A stretch of 64,000 bases of DNA from Geobacter sp. FeAm09 (lineage in GTDB: Bacteria > Desulfobacterota > Desulfuromonadia > Geobacterales > Pseudopelobacteraceae). The stretch lies in assembly GCF_008330225.1 (NCBI RefSeq), contig NZ_CP042466.1:3714001-3778000 (forward strand). Reading direction: 5' to 3'. Within the stretch, counting starts at the first letter, position 1, and each line of letters begins with the position of its first letter. The notes under the pieces were generated by a model. It was given only the letters and a program-made list of their open reading frames with translations, had not been told where the DNA came from and ran no database searches. Positions 1 to 8,596 of this stretch are shown here, in pieces. The position numbers were made by a program, and so were the translations under genes.

Positions 1-462
1 CTCGGCGGTGCGGCCGACTTCCGCCATTACGAGGCTGAAGCCAAGGGCTTCATCCCCTTGGACAACGCCCGCTACGTCAGCGTCTTCCGCCTCATGTACA
101 ATCAGACCCTGGGGAAAGGCGTTCCTTTTCTGGAACAGAGTATTCTGGGGGGGGAGACCACCTTGCGGGGGTACGGCAGGAACCGCTTCATCGACAACAG
201 TTTCCTTCTCTGCAACCTGGAGGAGCGGATCAGGCTGTTCCGCTGGGAGATATTCAACGTGACCGCAGATTGGGAGGTTGCCCCCTTCGTCGACCTGGGG
301 GCGGTGATGGAAGCCTTGGACAAGGCCCGCACCAGCAACTTCGAATTCAACCCCGGCATCGGCTTCCGCGCCATTGTCCGGCCGAATATCATCGGCCGGG
401 TCGATCTGGGGGTCGGCCGGGATGGCCCGGCCATCTTCGTCGGCCTGGGCTACCCGTTCTGA
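1..462 (+). CDS. C-terminal part of a BamA/Omp85-type outer-membrane protein (5' end outside window)
   Basis: The reading frame is open from base 1 and ends with TGA at 460-462, so only the last 153 residues are present. The fragment is rich in alternating hydrophobic and aromatic residues, contains a GGETTLRGYGRNRF block like the conserved RGY region of the Omp85 barrel, and ends in phenylalanine (GLGYPF), the usual C-terminal signal of outer-membrane beta-barrels. Full-length family members insert barrels into the outer membrane (BamA) or act as related translocases (TamA-like, surface antigen D15). Without the POTRA region I cannot choose between these. The gene converges on the ABC exporter downstream, with 37 bp between them. 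Confidence 0.75.
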   Translation, partial: LGGAADFRHYEAEAKGFIPLDNARYVSVFRLMYNQTLGKGVPFLEQSILGGETTLRGYGRNRFIDNSFLLCNLEERIRLFRWEIFNVTADWEVAPFVDLGAVMEALDKARTSNFEFNPGIGFRAIVRPNIIGRVDLGVGRDGPAIFVGLGYPF

Positions 463-499
463 GCCGCTCCCCCGCCGTACCCAGACCGGGGGAGCGGGG

Positions 500-2248
500 C
501 TAGAGCAGTTCCTCCTGCAGGCGCTGGCTGCGGAACATCTGCGCATACACCCCTCCCTGCTCCAGCAGGTCGGTAGGCCGCCCCTGCTCGGCGATCGCAC
601 CGTCCTTCAGCACAATCACCCGGTCGCAGTCGCGAAAGGCCGACAGGCGGTGGGAAACGATCAGCACGGTCCTGTTACGGTAGAACATCCCCAGTTGCCC
701 CAGGATCTCTTCCTCGTGAGCGGCATCAACGGCCGAAAGGGGGTCGTCCAGCACCAGGATGGGCGGATCCGTCGCCAGTGCCCGGGCAATGGACAGCCGC
801 TGTTTCTGCCCGCCCGACAACATCACCCCCTTTTCCCCCACCAGGGTGTCCAGGCCATCGTGAAAATTGCCCACATCCTCCAGGAACCCGGCCTGCCGCG
901 CCGCATCGGCCACAATGGGCTCCGGGGCTCCCCCTGCCAGGCCGTAGGCGATATTCTCCCGGATGCTGCGGGAGAAAAGAAAGGCCTCCTGGGGTACATA
1001 GCCGATCAGGCGGCGCAGGCTGTTCAGGGCAATGTGGTTGATATCCCGGCCGTCGAGAAACAGTTCCCCGTCCCCCACCGGCACCAGCCGCAGCAGAAGC
1101 CTGAGCAGCGTGGACTTGCCGCTGCCGACCTCCCCGGTGATCCCCACCTTTTCACCCGGCGCGATATGGAACGAAATCCGCTCCAGCACGGTCTCGGCCC
1201 CATAGCGGAAGGACACCTCGCGAAACTCGATCCCCTGGCGCACCTCCTCCAGGGGTTCCGCGCCAGGGGCATCCGCGACCGCGGGTTCGGCTGTCAGGAT
1301 CACCGCCAGGCGCGCCATGGACGCCGCGCCGCGCTGGGCCAGGGTCAGTATCCACCCCAACATCACCGTCGGCCAGGCCAGCATGGCCAGATAGCCGCTG
1401 AAGGCCACGAAATCCCCCAGGGTCATGGCCCCGGCAATGACCAGGCGCCCCCCCAGAAAGACCACCACCAGCGTACCGGCCCCGGTGGCGGCGGCCATCA
1501 CCGGCAAGATGAGACCGCGCAGCCGGGCCAGGCGCAGGTTGTCGCGCAGATAACAGCCGGATATGGTTTCAAAAAGACCGAGGAAATAATCTTCGCGGCA
1601 ATAGGACTTGATCAGGCGCACCGCCGAGACGGATTCTTCGGCCATGCTCGACAGGCGGGCCAACTCTTCCTGGGCCGCAAGGGACCGCAGGAACATGCTC
1701 TGGCTGATCCGCTTGACCAGCAGCACCATCAGGGGAAAAGGAAGTACGGCCCACAGGGTCAGCCAGGGCTGGATGCGCACCATCAGCGTCACCGCCGCCA
1801 GGTACAGAATCAGGGTATTCACGGCGCTCATGACCCCGAATCCGGTCAGCATGCGCACGTTGGTCAGGTCGTTGGAGAATCGGGACAGGATGTCGCCGGT
1901 CCTGCTGCGGGAAAAATACTCCAGGTCGAGGAGCATCAGGCGGCGGAAGAGGTCGTCGCGGATGCGGAACTCGATGATGCGGGCCGCATTGAGCATCAGG
2001 GTGCGGGAAAAGATACGGGTGACACAGTGGGCCAGGGCCAGGGCAACGATCACCGCGGCACAGGCGGAAGGGGAGAGCGGGGCCGAGGCCGGGCGCTGCA
2101 ACCCCTCCACGGCCAGCTTCATGAACCAGGGGATCAGCAGGGCAAAGCCGTTGGTCAGCAGGAGAAAGAGCGCCCCGCCGGCGTAGCGGCGGCGGAGCGT
2201 TCCAAGGTATGGGACGAGCAGGGCGAGATCTTTAATGCGTGGCCTCAT
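500..2248 (-). CDS. ABC exporter, fused permease and ATPase (MsbA-like)
   Basis: About 582 residues: an N-terminal six-helix ABC transmembrane domain (roughly residues 20-300) followed by one nucleotide-binding domain. Visible ATPase motifs are Walker A (GEVGSGKST, near residue 370), the signature LSGGQKQRLSIARAL and Walker B (ILVLDDPLS) with the D-loop SAVDA. This is the half-transporter layout of MsbA and multidrug or lipid exporters, which work as dimers in the inner membrane. The substrate cannot be read from the sequence. The frame extends upstream to an ATG at 2278; I prefer the ATG at 2248 because the protein then begins just before the first conserved helix, but neither start has a clear ribosome-binding site. 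Confidence 0.85.
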   Translation of the reverse strand: MRPRIKDLALLVPYLGTLRRRYAGGALFLLLTNGFALLIPWFMKLAVEGLQRPASAPLSPSACAAVIVALALAHCVTRIFSRTLMLNAARIIEFRIRDDLFRRLMLLDLEYFSRSRTGDILSRFSNDLTNVRMLTGFGVMSAVNTLILYLAAVTLMVRIQPWLTLWAVLPFPLMVLLVKRISQSMFLRSLAAQEELARLSSMAEESVSAVRLIKSYCREDYFLGLFETISGCYLRDNLRLARLRGLILPVMAAATGAGTLVVVFLGGRLVIAGAMTLGDFVAFSGYLAMLAWPTVMLGWILTLAQRGAASMARLAVILTAEPAVADAPGAEPLEEVRQGIEFREVSFRYGAETVLERISFHIAPGEKVGITGEVGSGKSTLLRLLLRLVPVGDGELFLDGRDINHIALNSLRRLIGYVPQEAFLFSRSIRENIAYGLAGGAPEPIVADAARQAGFLEDVGNFHDGLDTLVGEKGVMLSGGQKQRLSIARALATDPPILVLDDPLSAVDAAHEEEILGQLGMFYRNRTVLIVSHRLSAFRDCDRVIVLKDGAIAEQGRPTDLLEQGGVYAQMFRSQRLQEELL

Positions 2249-2467
2249 TGGACCGGACCGGGAAACGAACCCGCGCATCCTGCCCGGTTTTGGGTCGTCC
2301 GCCTTGTGGGCAGCGCTTTCAGGCGGTCAATGCGTCCCGTTCTCCCCGGTGCCGGGGAGCGGGGCCGAATCCAGCGCCCAGCGGCCGGCCGGCGCCCCTT
2401 TTCACCGCCATCCGTTGCATTTTCCTCTCGAAAGGTTTCGTTTGTCAAACGTTAAATGCACGGGGCG

Positions 2468-2896
2468 CTAGGAAGCCAGGAACTCCTCGAAGGCCCGGTC
2501 ATGGCAATGGATGTGCTCCAGCCAGGAGAGACGCAGGGCGGCCACTTCCTCGGGCAGCACCTCCAGCCCCTTGCCGAAACGGCAGCTCAGCTCGGCGGCG
2601 TTGACCCAGAGGAACTGGTGGTGCAGGCGGTGCCGGGTTGTCTGGGGAAAGCCCACCAGTTCCATGTACTCGTTCTCCGAGCCGATGTGCTCCAGCATGA
2701 CGTCCAGGAGCCGGTCCAATTCATGGGAGAGGTCCAGGCCCGGTTTCCGGCGCAGCAGTTCGATCATGGCATCCAGGTGGCCGATGATGCTCCGGTAGCG
2801 GCTGTCGCAGGCCTGCCTTCGCTCCCTGGCCTGGCGTGAACTGCCCGGCATGCGGGGCGTCCGTTTGTCCGATGGTGCGGCATCCTTTGGGTTCAT
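2468..2896 (-). CDS. Hemerythrin-like diiron oxygen-binding protein
   Basis: A 142-residue protein when started at the ATG at 2896. The helical-bundle pattern of hemerythrins is visible: an H-I-x-x-E-N-E-Y-M block, then H-x3-H in TTRHRLHHQFL, and a C-terminal WLEHIHCHD segment, together supplying most His/Glu/Asp ligands of the diiron site. Bacterial hemerythrins bind O2 or NO and are abundant in anaerobes that meet oxygen. The basic, Pro/Arg-rich N-terminus (about 25 residues) is extra to the fold. The open frame reaches back to 3070, but that extension has the composition of non-coding GC-rich DNA. It stands alone between the exporter and a chemoreceptor gene. Confidence 0.75.
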   Translation of the reverse strand: MNPKDAAPSDKRTPRMPGSSRQARERRQACDSRYRSIIGHLDAMIELLRRKPGLDLSHELDRLLDVMLEHIGSENEYMELVGFPQTTRHRLHHQFLWVNAAELSCRFGKGLEVLPEEVAALRLSWLEHIHCHDRAFEEFLAS

Positions 2897-3079
2897 GGCA
2901 TTATCCGCCCTGCCCCACGCCAGGGGCCTTCCCGGCATTCGGCACGAAATGGGGCCCCGCGGAGGAAGGAGGGAAAACTCCGCGAGGCCCGTGACGCAGC
3001 CGGGGATTCGGCGCCCCCTGCTGCGTGGCCAGACCTGGGGAAAGGGGTACGGGGGAAACGGGCATTTCACACCCCCTGC

Positions 3080-4699
3080 TCAGGAGACCTTGAACAGGCC
3101 GACCAGCGCGCCAAGTTCATCGGACAGACGCGTCAGCTGATCCGCGGCCTGGGAGGTGGTGTGCGTCTCCCGGGCCGTTTCCCGGATGATGTCCGTGATC
3201 TTGTGCATATTGTTGCTGATCTCGCGGCTCGTGGAACTCTGCTCTTCGGCCGCCGTGGCGATCTGGTTGACCTGGCCGGTCACCTCGTTGATCTGGTTGA
3301 GGATATCCTCAAGCGCCCGGCCGGAGCGGGAGGCTTCCCCGGTGCCCCGCTCCACCTCGCCCACCCCTTCCTCCATGGAGTTGACCGCCTGGCGCGTCTC
3401 TCCCTGGATCGCCTTGATCATTTCGCCGATCTCGCGCGTGGCCCGGGTGGTCCGCTCGGCCAGGGCCCTGACCTCATCGGCGACCACGGCGAATCCCCTC
3501 CCCTGTTCGCCGGCTCGCGCCGCCTCGATGGCCGCGTTCAGGGCCAGCAGGTTGGTCTGGTCGGCGATGTCCTCGATGGTCCCGACAATAGTGCCGATCT
3601 GGTCGGAGCGGGAGCCGAGGCTCTCCACCGTGTGCGCCGTGGCGCGGACCTGTTCGGAGATGCGGGCCATGCCGTCCACCGTGCCCTGGACAATGGCGGC
3701 GCCGGACGTGGCCAGTTCGTTGGCGCGCCGGGAGCTCTGCGCGGCGGCGCTGCAATTCGCGGCGATGTCCAGCGAGGTTGCCGCCATCTCTTCGCCCGCA
3801 GCCGCTACCGTGGTTGCCTGGGAGGCGACTTCATCCGTGCCCGCGACCATGGTGTGCGATGTGGCGCGCAGTTCCCTGGCGGCATTCGTGACCAGGACCG
3901 CCGTAGCCGAAACCCGCCTGATGGCATCGCGCATGCGGGCGGTCATGTTTTCCATGGAGCGCATGAGGTGGGACGTCTCGGAGCCCCCTTCGTCCACCCG
4001 GATGGTCACCGTCAGGTCACCCTCGGCGATGCGGTCGGCCACGCCGACGCACTGCTGCAGGGGCGCGATGATGCCGCGGGTGATGAAGAACGCCGTGACG
4101 ATGCTGAACACCAGAGCGATGATGCCGAAAGTAGCGATGGCTTTGATGGCGATCTCCGAGCTGGCGGCGGCCTCGGCGGTGAGCCGTTCGCTGCTTTGTT
4201 CGTAATAGGCCCGCACCGCTTCAAGGGCGCTGTCCACGTTATCGTCAACCGACTTCGCCTCGCCATTCATGATGGCGAGGAAGCCGGCCTTGTCGTCGGC
4301 GAGGGCCGCCGCGGCCAGTTTGTTGTTGACCGCCTTGCCGGCAAGGGCCGCCTTGAGATCGCCAAGCTTCTTCTTCCCCTCGGGCGTGGTGGTGTGCTTC
4401 ATGAGATAGCCGAATTTTTCCCCGTATTTCTGCCGCTGTATCTTCATCTTGTCGATAGAGCGCCGCTTCTCGGCCGGATCGTCGGCCAGGCCGGCAACCT
4501 TTATCGCTTCCTCGATCTCCATGCCGTCGATCTGGAGCTTGTAGGCGGTGTCACGGAGCCCGGAGACGCGCTTGATCTCGGCGAACTCCTTCTGTCCTTT
4601 CAGGATGCTGCCGATGCCGATGGTCGTGCAGGCGATGAGCAGCACGGACACGACGGCAAAGCCTACCATCAGGCGGGTACCGATTCTGAACTTTTTCAT
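3080..4699 (-). CDS. Methyl-accepting chemotaxis protein
   Basis: 539 residues. A short cytoplasmic start is followed by TM1 (about 11-31), a roughly 155-residue helical periplasmic sensor of the four-helix-bundle type, TM2 (about 187-208), a HAMP linker, and a cytoplasmic signalling coiled coil with the near-invariant hairpin tip ([20 protein letters not shown]). It would signal through CheA/CheW. The ATG at 4699 has an AAGGGAAG ribosome-binding site 6-8 bases upstream and gives the expected MKKF start. It lies 123 bp downstream of the porin, but an intrinsic terminator between them suggests separate or attenuated expression. It could report the same substrate the porin admits; that link is only positional. 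Confidence 0.93.
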   Translation of the reverse strand: MKKFRIGTRLMVGFAVVSVLLIACTTIGIGSILKGQKEFAEIKRVSGLRDTAYKLQIDGMEIEEAIKVAGLADDPAEKRRSIDKMKIQRQKYGEKFGYLMKHTTTPEGKKKLGDLKAALAGKAVNNKLAAAALADDKAGFLAIMNGEAKSVDDNVDSALEAVRAYYEQSSERLTAEAAASSEIAIKAIATFGIIALVFSIVTAFFITRGIIAPLQQCVGVADRIAEGDLTVTIRVDEGGSETSHLMRSMENMTARMRDAIRRVSATAVLVTNAARELRATSHTMVAGTDEVASQATTVAAAGEEMAATSLDIAANCSAAAQSSRRANELATSGAAIVQGTVDGMARISEQVRATAHTVESLGSRSDQIGTIVGTIEDIADQTNLLALNAAIEAARAGEQGRGFAVVADEVRALAERTTRATREIGEMIKAIQGETRQAVNSMEEGVGEVERGTGEASRSGRALEDILNQINEVTGQVNQIATAAEEQSSTSREISNNMHKITDIIRETARETHTTSQAADQLTRLSDELGALVGLFKVS

Positions 4700-4748
4700 A
4701 GTTACTTCCCTTGCACTGGTGGTGGCCGCATCACGGCCAGCCGGCCGT

Positions 4749-4776
4749 GAAAAATCGGGGGGATTTCTCCCCCCCA
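4749..4776 (-). terminator. Intrinsic terminator after the porin gene
   Basis: Read on the minus strand, a G-rich arm (GGGGGGA), a 4-base loop and the complementary TCCCCCC arm are followed by GATTTTT. It lies between the porin stop at 4823 and the chemoreceptor start at 4699, so it probably ends the reductase-cytochrome-porin transcript. Confidence 0.6.
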
Positions 4777-4822
4777 TTACATGAAGGAGGCTCGTTTGTG
4801 AGCCTTGTGAAGCTGTCGTTGA

Positions 4823-6019
4823 CTAGAAGCTCATTTCCCACTTGGCGCCGGCTTCCAGCGTCCGCGGCTCCTTGTTGCCAAGCGTGTTCGTCATGTCGTT
4901 CATGTAGCCGATCTCGGGCACGATCTTGAAGTTCTTGCTCACCTGGTAATGCGCGTTCACGAAAGCGGCAAAACGCTCGTCGGCGTGCGTCTTGCGGTTG
5001 TCGTCGGCAACGTAGGATGCGCCAGCGTAGATCTTCAGTTTCGGGTTCACCGTGTAGCCGATCTGGCCCCAGCCACCGTACGTGTACGCGTTCGCGTCGT
5101 TCGTTACGTCATAGTAGGAGGCCGTGCCCGTCGTGCTGAACGTCGCAGAGGTCGCAACATAGGCGCTCGCCGCCGAGCTCATCAGGTCGCCCAGGTTCCG
5201 GCCCGTGAAAAGGTTGTAGCTGAATTCAACCGGCGCTACGTCAACCTTGCCGTGAAAGAAGACTAGGTACGAGTGGATGTCCGTCTTGATCGGTGTGGCG
5301 TTGGCAGCCGTGACACGCTCAAGGTTGTACAGGTTGTACGATACGCCGCCGCCGTAGGTCCAGTTCGACAGTTTGCCTTCGTAGCCCGTCACGATCTTCG
5401 GCATGATGGTGTTGTAGTTCGTGTACGTCGTGGCGTAGGTGTTGGCTGTCTCGGAGAAGGCCGCAAGGCTGCTGCCGGCACCAGCGGCGTTGCTGGTGTA
5501 GACGCTGCCGGCACCGGCACGCGGCTGCATCAGGGTGAAGTAAAAGCCGTTGTTCATGGTCAGTTTGATCTGGGCGTAACGGCCGTCCCACAGCGAGCCG
5601 TAGGCGTTCATACCGCCGTCGCTGTCCCACGTCATCTGCGTGCGGTACACGTACGGGCTGGGCGCTTTACCCACGCGGATCTTGCCCTTCCCGAAATCCC
5701 ATTCACCAAACAGCAACCGAACTTCAGGACCGGAGCTCGCGGCCTTCGGGTTGAAAGCGCCCATTTCAGCCACCGCCGAAAAGTCCCCTTCCTTCACGCG
5801 GACGCCCACAAGGCTGTCGCCCATCAGGTCGAGGCTGAAGTCGCTGTCGCTCCTCCGAGCGCCATAGCTCGCTCCCGCAGTGGCACTGTAATACTGGTTC
5901 TGCGTCCAGTACGTACCAACCCGGACCGCACCGTAACCACTGAAGTCCACCGCCAACGCGGGTACCGACAGCGCCACCGACGCCGCACATGCTACCACTC
6001 CAACAATCCCTCTCTTCAT
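4823..6019 (-). CDS. Outer-membrane porin (16-to-18-strand type barrel)
   Basis: 398 residues with a clean Sec signal peptide (MKRGIVGVVACAASVALSVPALA, cleavage after ALA near residue 23). The mature chain is a run of amphipathic beta-strands with many aromatic residues and ends in KWEMSF, a terminal phenylalanine typical of outer-membrane barrels. I do not recognise a substrate-specific porin family. It is the third gene of a minus-strand run (flavoprotein reductase, hexahaem cytochrome, porin, gaps of 84 and 83 bp), so a role in letting an organic-acid electron acceptor into the periplasm is a reasonable inference. Confidence 0.75.
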   Translation of the reverse strand: MKRGIVGVVACAASVALSVPALAVDFSGYGAVRVGTYWTQNQYYSATAGASYGARRSDSDFSLDLMGDSLVGVRVKEGDFSAVAEMGAFNPKAASSGPEVRLLFGEWDFGKGKIRVGKAPSPYVYRTQMTWDSDGGMNAYGSLWDGRYAQIKLTMNNGFYFTLMQPRAGAGSVYTSNAAGAGSSLAAFSETANTYATTYTNYNTIMPKIVTGYEGKLSNWTYGGGVSYNLYNLERVTAANATPIKTDIHSYLVFFHGKVDVAPVEFSYNLFTGRNLGDLMSSAASAYVATSATFSTTGTASYYDVTNDANAYTYGGWGQIGYTVNPKLKIYAGASYVADDNRKTHADERFAAFVNAHYQVSKNFKIVPEIGYMNDMTNTLGNKEPRTLEAGAKWEMSF

Positions 6020-6102
6020 TCTCGTCTCCTTATGGTGAATTTACCCATTGGCAAAAGCCAATCGGTCAGACACGGGCAATGTTGATGCACGATTTCACTT
6101 CA

Positions 6103-6624
6103 TTACGGTACGACAAAGTCGAATTTATGGCACTGCAGGCAGAAGTTCTCGGCCTTCTCGTGCTGGTGGTGGCAGTTGTTGCAATCGAGGGTTGTCCCGT
6201 AGTGGGGGGACTTGTGGGGGTTTTGCGGCTTTACGCCGGCCGTCTTTTCCGCCAGTTTGTCCGTATCGCCGTGACACGCCACACACTGCGCCATGTCGAC
6301 GGGCTGCGGTTTTTTGGTCTTGCCGTGGCATTTCACGCAGGTCACGCCGCTCAGCTGGTGGATATGGCCAAGGGGCAGCTTGCCGGCCAGGCTGCTGGCG
6401 CCCCCTTTTGCGTGGCATTCCCGGCATGAGGCGAGGGTCATGCCCGCAGTACTGGGATGGCCGGCGGGCAGGACGGCCTCTTTGCCGTGGCAGGACGCAC
6501 AGTTGGCCGGCTTGGCCGACGCCAGGCGCTTGGGCGCCGCATGGGCCGTCAGGGAGAACACGACCAGGGCAAACAATGGGACGAGGGCGGCCATCCGGGG
6601 GATGGAACAGATTCTGTTGTGCAT
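6103..6624 (-). CDS. Periplasmic hexahaem cytochrome c, flavocytochrome c3-type electron donor subunit
   Basis: 173 residues with a signal peptide ending ...SLTAHA. Six CXXCH motifs are present (CASCH, CRECH, CVKCH, CVACH, CNNCH, CLQCH). The C-terminal part, ending CHKFDFVVP, matches the haem domain of flavocytochrome c3 enzymes such as Shewanella Fcc3, in which that domain is fused to the flavin domain and carries four haems. Here it is a separate gene placed directly after the flavin subunit, and two further haems precede the tetrahaem-like part. A ribosome-binding site AAGGAG lies about 10 bases before the ATG. It probably passes electrons from the quinol pool to the FAD of the partner. 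Confidence 0.85.
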   Translation of the reverse strand: MHNRICSIPRMAALVPLFALVVFSLTAHAAPKRLASAKPANCASCHGKEAVLPAGHPSTAGMTLASCRECHAKGGASSLAGKLPLGHIHQLSGVTCVKCHGKTKKPQPVDMAQCVACHGDTDKLAEKTAGVKPQNPHKSPHYGTTLDCNNCHHQHEKAENFCLQCHKFDFVVP

Positions 6625-6708
6625 GGTGTAACGGCTCCTTGTCTTTCTTTATGGTTCAAAGCTTTCGGCGAACCGGGGGACATGCGCCCCGGTCCGCCGC
6701 CATTCAAA

Positions 6709-8262
6709 CTAGCCCCAGGGCTTTTCGTTCGCCGCGTTTTTGCCGGCGATCCGGCCGAAAACGACGCAGGAAAGCATGGAGCAGGTACCGAGACGCACGG
6801 CGCCGTGCACCCCGCCGGTGGATTCCCCGGCGGCATAGAGCCCCTGGATCGGTTTCATGTTGAAGCCTTTGACCTGGGCATCCTTGTTGATCACCAGCCC
6901 CCCCATGGTGTAGTGCACCCTCGGCCAGAGCCGGGCGACGTAGAACGGTCCCTGCTGGAGCGGGGTCGTCTCGGGGAAGATCTTGCAATTGAAGTCGGGG
7001 TCCTTTTTGGCGGCAACGTAGGAGTTCCACTTGGCCAACTCCTCCTTGAACGGGGCGAGGGGGATGCCGTAGGCTGCGGCCAGCTCTTCAATGGTGTCGT
7101 ATTTCCTGATGGCGCCGTTGGCCATGCCCTTTTCCAGGGTATGGGCAAGAACCTGGCGTTTGACGTTGACTTCGTCGCTGAAGATGATGGTGTTGTACCC
7201 CAGGGCCATCATCGCGTCGGCGCGCACCTTGCGGTTGCCGGTTTCCTGGATGAAGCGCCTGCCGGTCTTGGGGTCGATCATCGGACCGTAGCCCACGAGC
7301 CGTTCGCAGAATTGCGGGACCTGGCCGAACCCCTTCTCGTCGGGACTGGTCCAGGGGCCCATCTGTATCCAGTCCATCTGTACATCCATGGCCCCGATCA
7401 TGCACGCCGCCAGCGTCGCCTCCCCGGTTGCGCCGGGGTGGTTGGTGGAATCGAACCGCGCGTCGATGCGGGGGTCGTGGATCTGGCGCAGCACAACGTT
7501 CTGGGAAAAGCCGCCCGAGCCCAGCACCACGGCCTTGCGGGCCTTCAGGAAAGCGACCTTGCCGGACTTGTCGTCGGGGAATTTGTACCCTTTACGAATC
7601 TCCATGCCGACGACCCTGCCCTCCTTGTTGGTGACCAGACGCTCCATCTTGGTGGTGAACAAAAACTTCACGCCCATGGCCTTGGCCTTGGCAAACAACG
7701 GATTGACCAGCCCGGAGCCGGAAGCGTTATCGGTCTGGACGGAGCGCTTGACCGAGTGGCCGCCGTGGTAGACCAGCTTGACGAATTTGGCGCCCACGAA
7801 CTGCTCGCACCAGTCGAGGGCCTCGCCGGACCGTTCGGCGCACATTTTGACCAGTTCAGGATGGTTCAGGTTGGAGCCGGCCTTCAGCATGTCTTTCAGC
7901 AACAGCTCCGGGGAGTCCTGTATCCCCGCCTCTTTCTGGAACCGGTTCCCCACCGAGGCCATTTCGCCGCCGTTGATGATCGAGTTGCCGCCGTGGGTCC
8001 GCATCTTGTCTATTACCAGCACCTCGGCACCGGCATGGCGGGCCTCGATGGCGGCGGCAAGACCGGCAAAGCCGGTACCGACAACAATCACGTCGTGGGT
8101 CTCGTCCCACTTCTTCGGCATGGTGTCCCAGGCCGCTTCGGCGTCCCGCGTGAAGGCGGTCAGGCTGCCCGCCACCATGCCGGCGGCGATGGCCGCGGTT
8201 CCCGTCGACTTCAAAAAGTCACGGCGACTGAGATCTTTTCCGTCTTTCCGTTCATCACTCAT
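6709..8262 (-). CDS. Periplasmic FAD-dependent enoate reductase, flavocytochrome c / fumarate-reductase family
   Basis: 517 residues with a twin-arginine signal (SRRDFLKSTG, residues 12-21), so exported folded with FAD. The FAD Rossmann motif GTGFAGLAA is at residues 62-70. Residues matching the catalytic acid Arg (R344), the carboxylate-binding His (H450 in VHYTMGG) and Arg (R490 in VHGAVRLG) of Shewanella fumarate reductase are conserved. The second carboxylate pocket is not: the position of His365 is glycine here (G302) and Thr377 appears to be Cys (C319). That argues for a monocarboxylate enoate such as acrylate, methacrylate or urocanate rather than fumarate. A GGAGGT site precedes the ATG. 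It is first in the sigma-54-type transcript with its cytochrome and a porin. Confidence 0.88.
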   Translation of the reverse strand: MSDERKDGKDLSRRDFLKSTGTAAIAAGMVAGSLTAFTRDAEAAWDTMPKKWDETHDVIVVGTGFAGLAAAIEARHAGAEVLVIDKMRTHGGNSIINGGEMASVGNRFQKEAGIQDSPELLLKDMLKAGSNLNHPELVKMCAERSGEALDWCEQFVGAKFVKLVYHGGHSVKRSVQTDNASGSGLVNPLFAKAKAMGVKFLFTTKMERLVTNKEGRVVGMEIRKGYKFPDDKSGKVAFLKARKAVVLGSGGFSQNVVLRQIHDPRIDARFDSTNHPGATGEATLAACMIGAMDVQMDWIQMGPWTSPDEKGFGQVPQFCERLVGYGPMIDPKTGRRFIQETGNRKVRADAMMALGYNTIIFSDEVNVKRQVLAHTLEKGMANGAIRKYDTIEELAAAYGIPLAPFKEELAKWNSYVAAKKDPDFNCKIFPETTPLQQGPFYVARLWPRVHYTMGGLVINKDAQVKGFNMKPIQGLYAAGESTGGVHGAVRLGTCSMLSCVVFGRIAGKNAANEKPWG

Positions 8263-8596
8263 GTGCTACCTCCATGGAGTTTTATTATTACCCTGAGCCC
8301 GATACGGGGTCGGGCATGGATAAATCCGGTCATATTGCGTTCATGGAACCCGGGCACTTACCCCGTATTCGCAAAATTGGAATTCGCTCGTTAATAGAGC
8401 AACGCCTATGCCAATACACATAACATCTTTACATAAAAGACTATTTTGTCCAGGGCTTATTTTGTTGTTCGCTAAAAAGGTCAATATATCGTCCAAGAGT
8501 CAATTTATTTGTCTTTTGTTGCATCCTGTCTTGTGGTATTAACGGCCATCTCATGGAAACGGGCGTACTTTTTTCCGACGGAAAGGACATGAACGC
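8263..8596. other. Divergent control region between reductase operon and sigma-54 activator gene
   Basis: 334 bp without a gene. Besides the -24/-12 promoter it is AT-richer than its surroundings between about 8390 and 8540, with several copies of a TTTTGT-like string (for example near 8444, 8461 and 8513) upstream of the promoter where activator-binding sites would be expected. I could not define a clean inverted repeat there. A GGAAAGGA ribosome-binding site for the activator lies at about 8580-8587. Confidence 0.5.
8398..8413 (-). promoter_or_regulatory. Sigma-54 (-24/-12) promoter for the reductase operon
   Basis: On the minus strand the sequence is TGGCATAGGCGTTGCT. The consensus is TGGCACG-N4-TTGCW: the GG and GC dinucleotides have exactly 10 bases between them and 10 of the 12 defined bases match. 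Transcription would start near 8387 and give a leader of about 125 nt before the reductase ATG at 8262. The divergent gene encodes a sigma-54 activator, which supports the call. Confidence 0.75.

Noticed and set aside
374-2455. Long plus-strand frame opposite the ABC exporter gene
   Set aside because: High-GC shadow; encodes no recognisable motif and the exporter on the other strand has all ATPase motifs.
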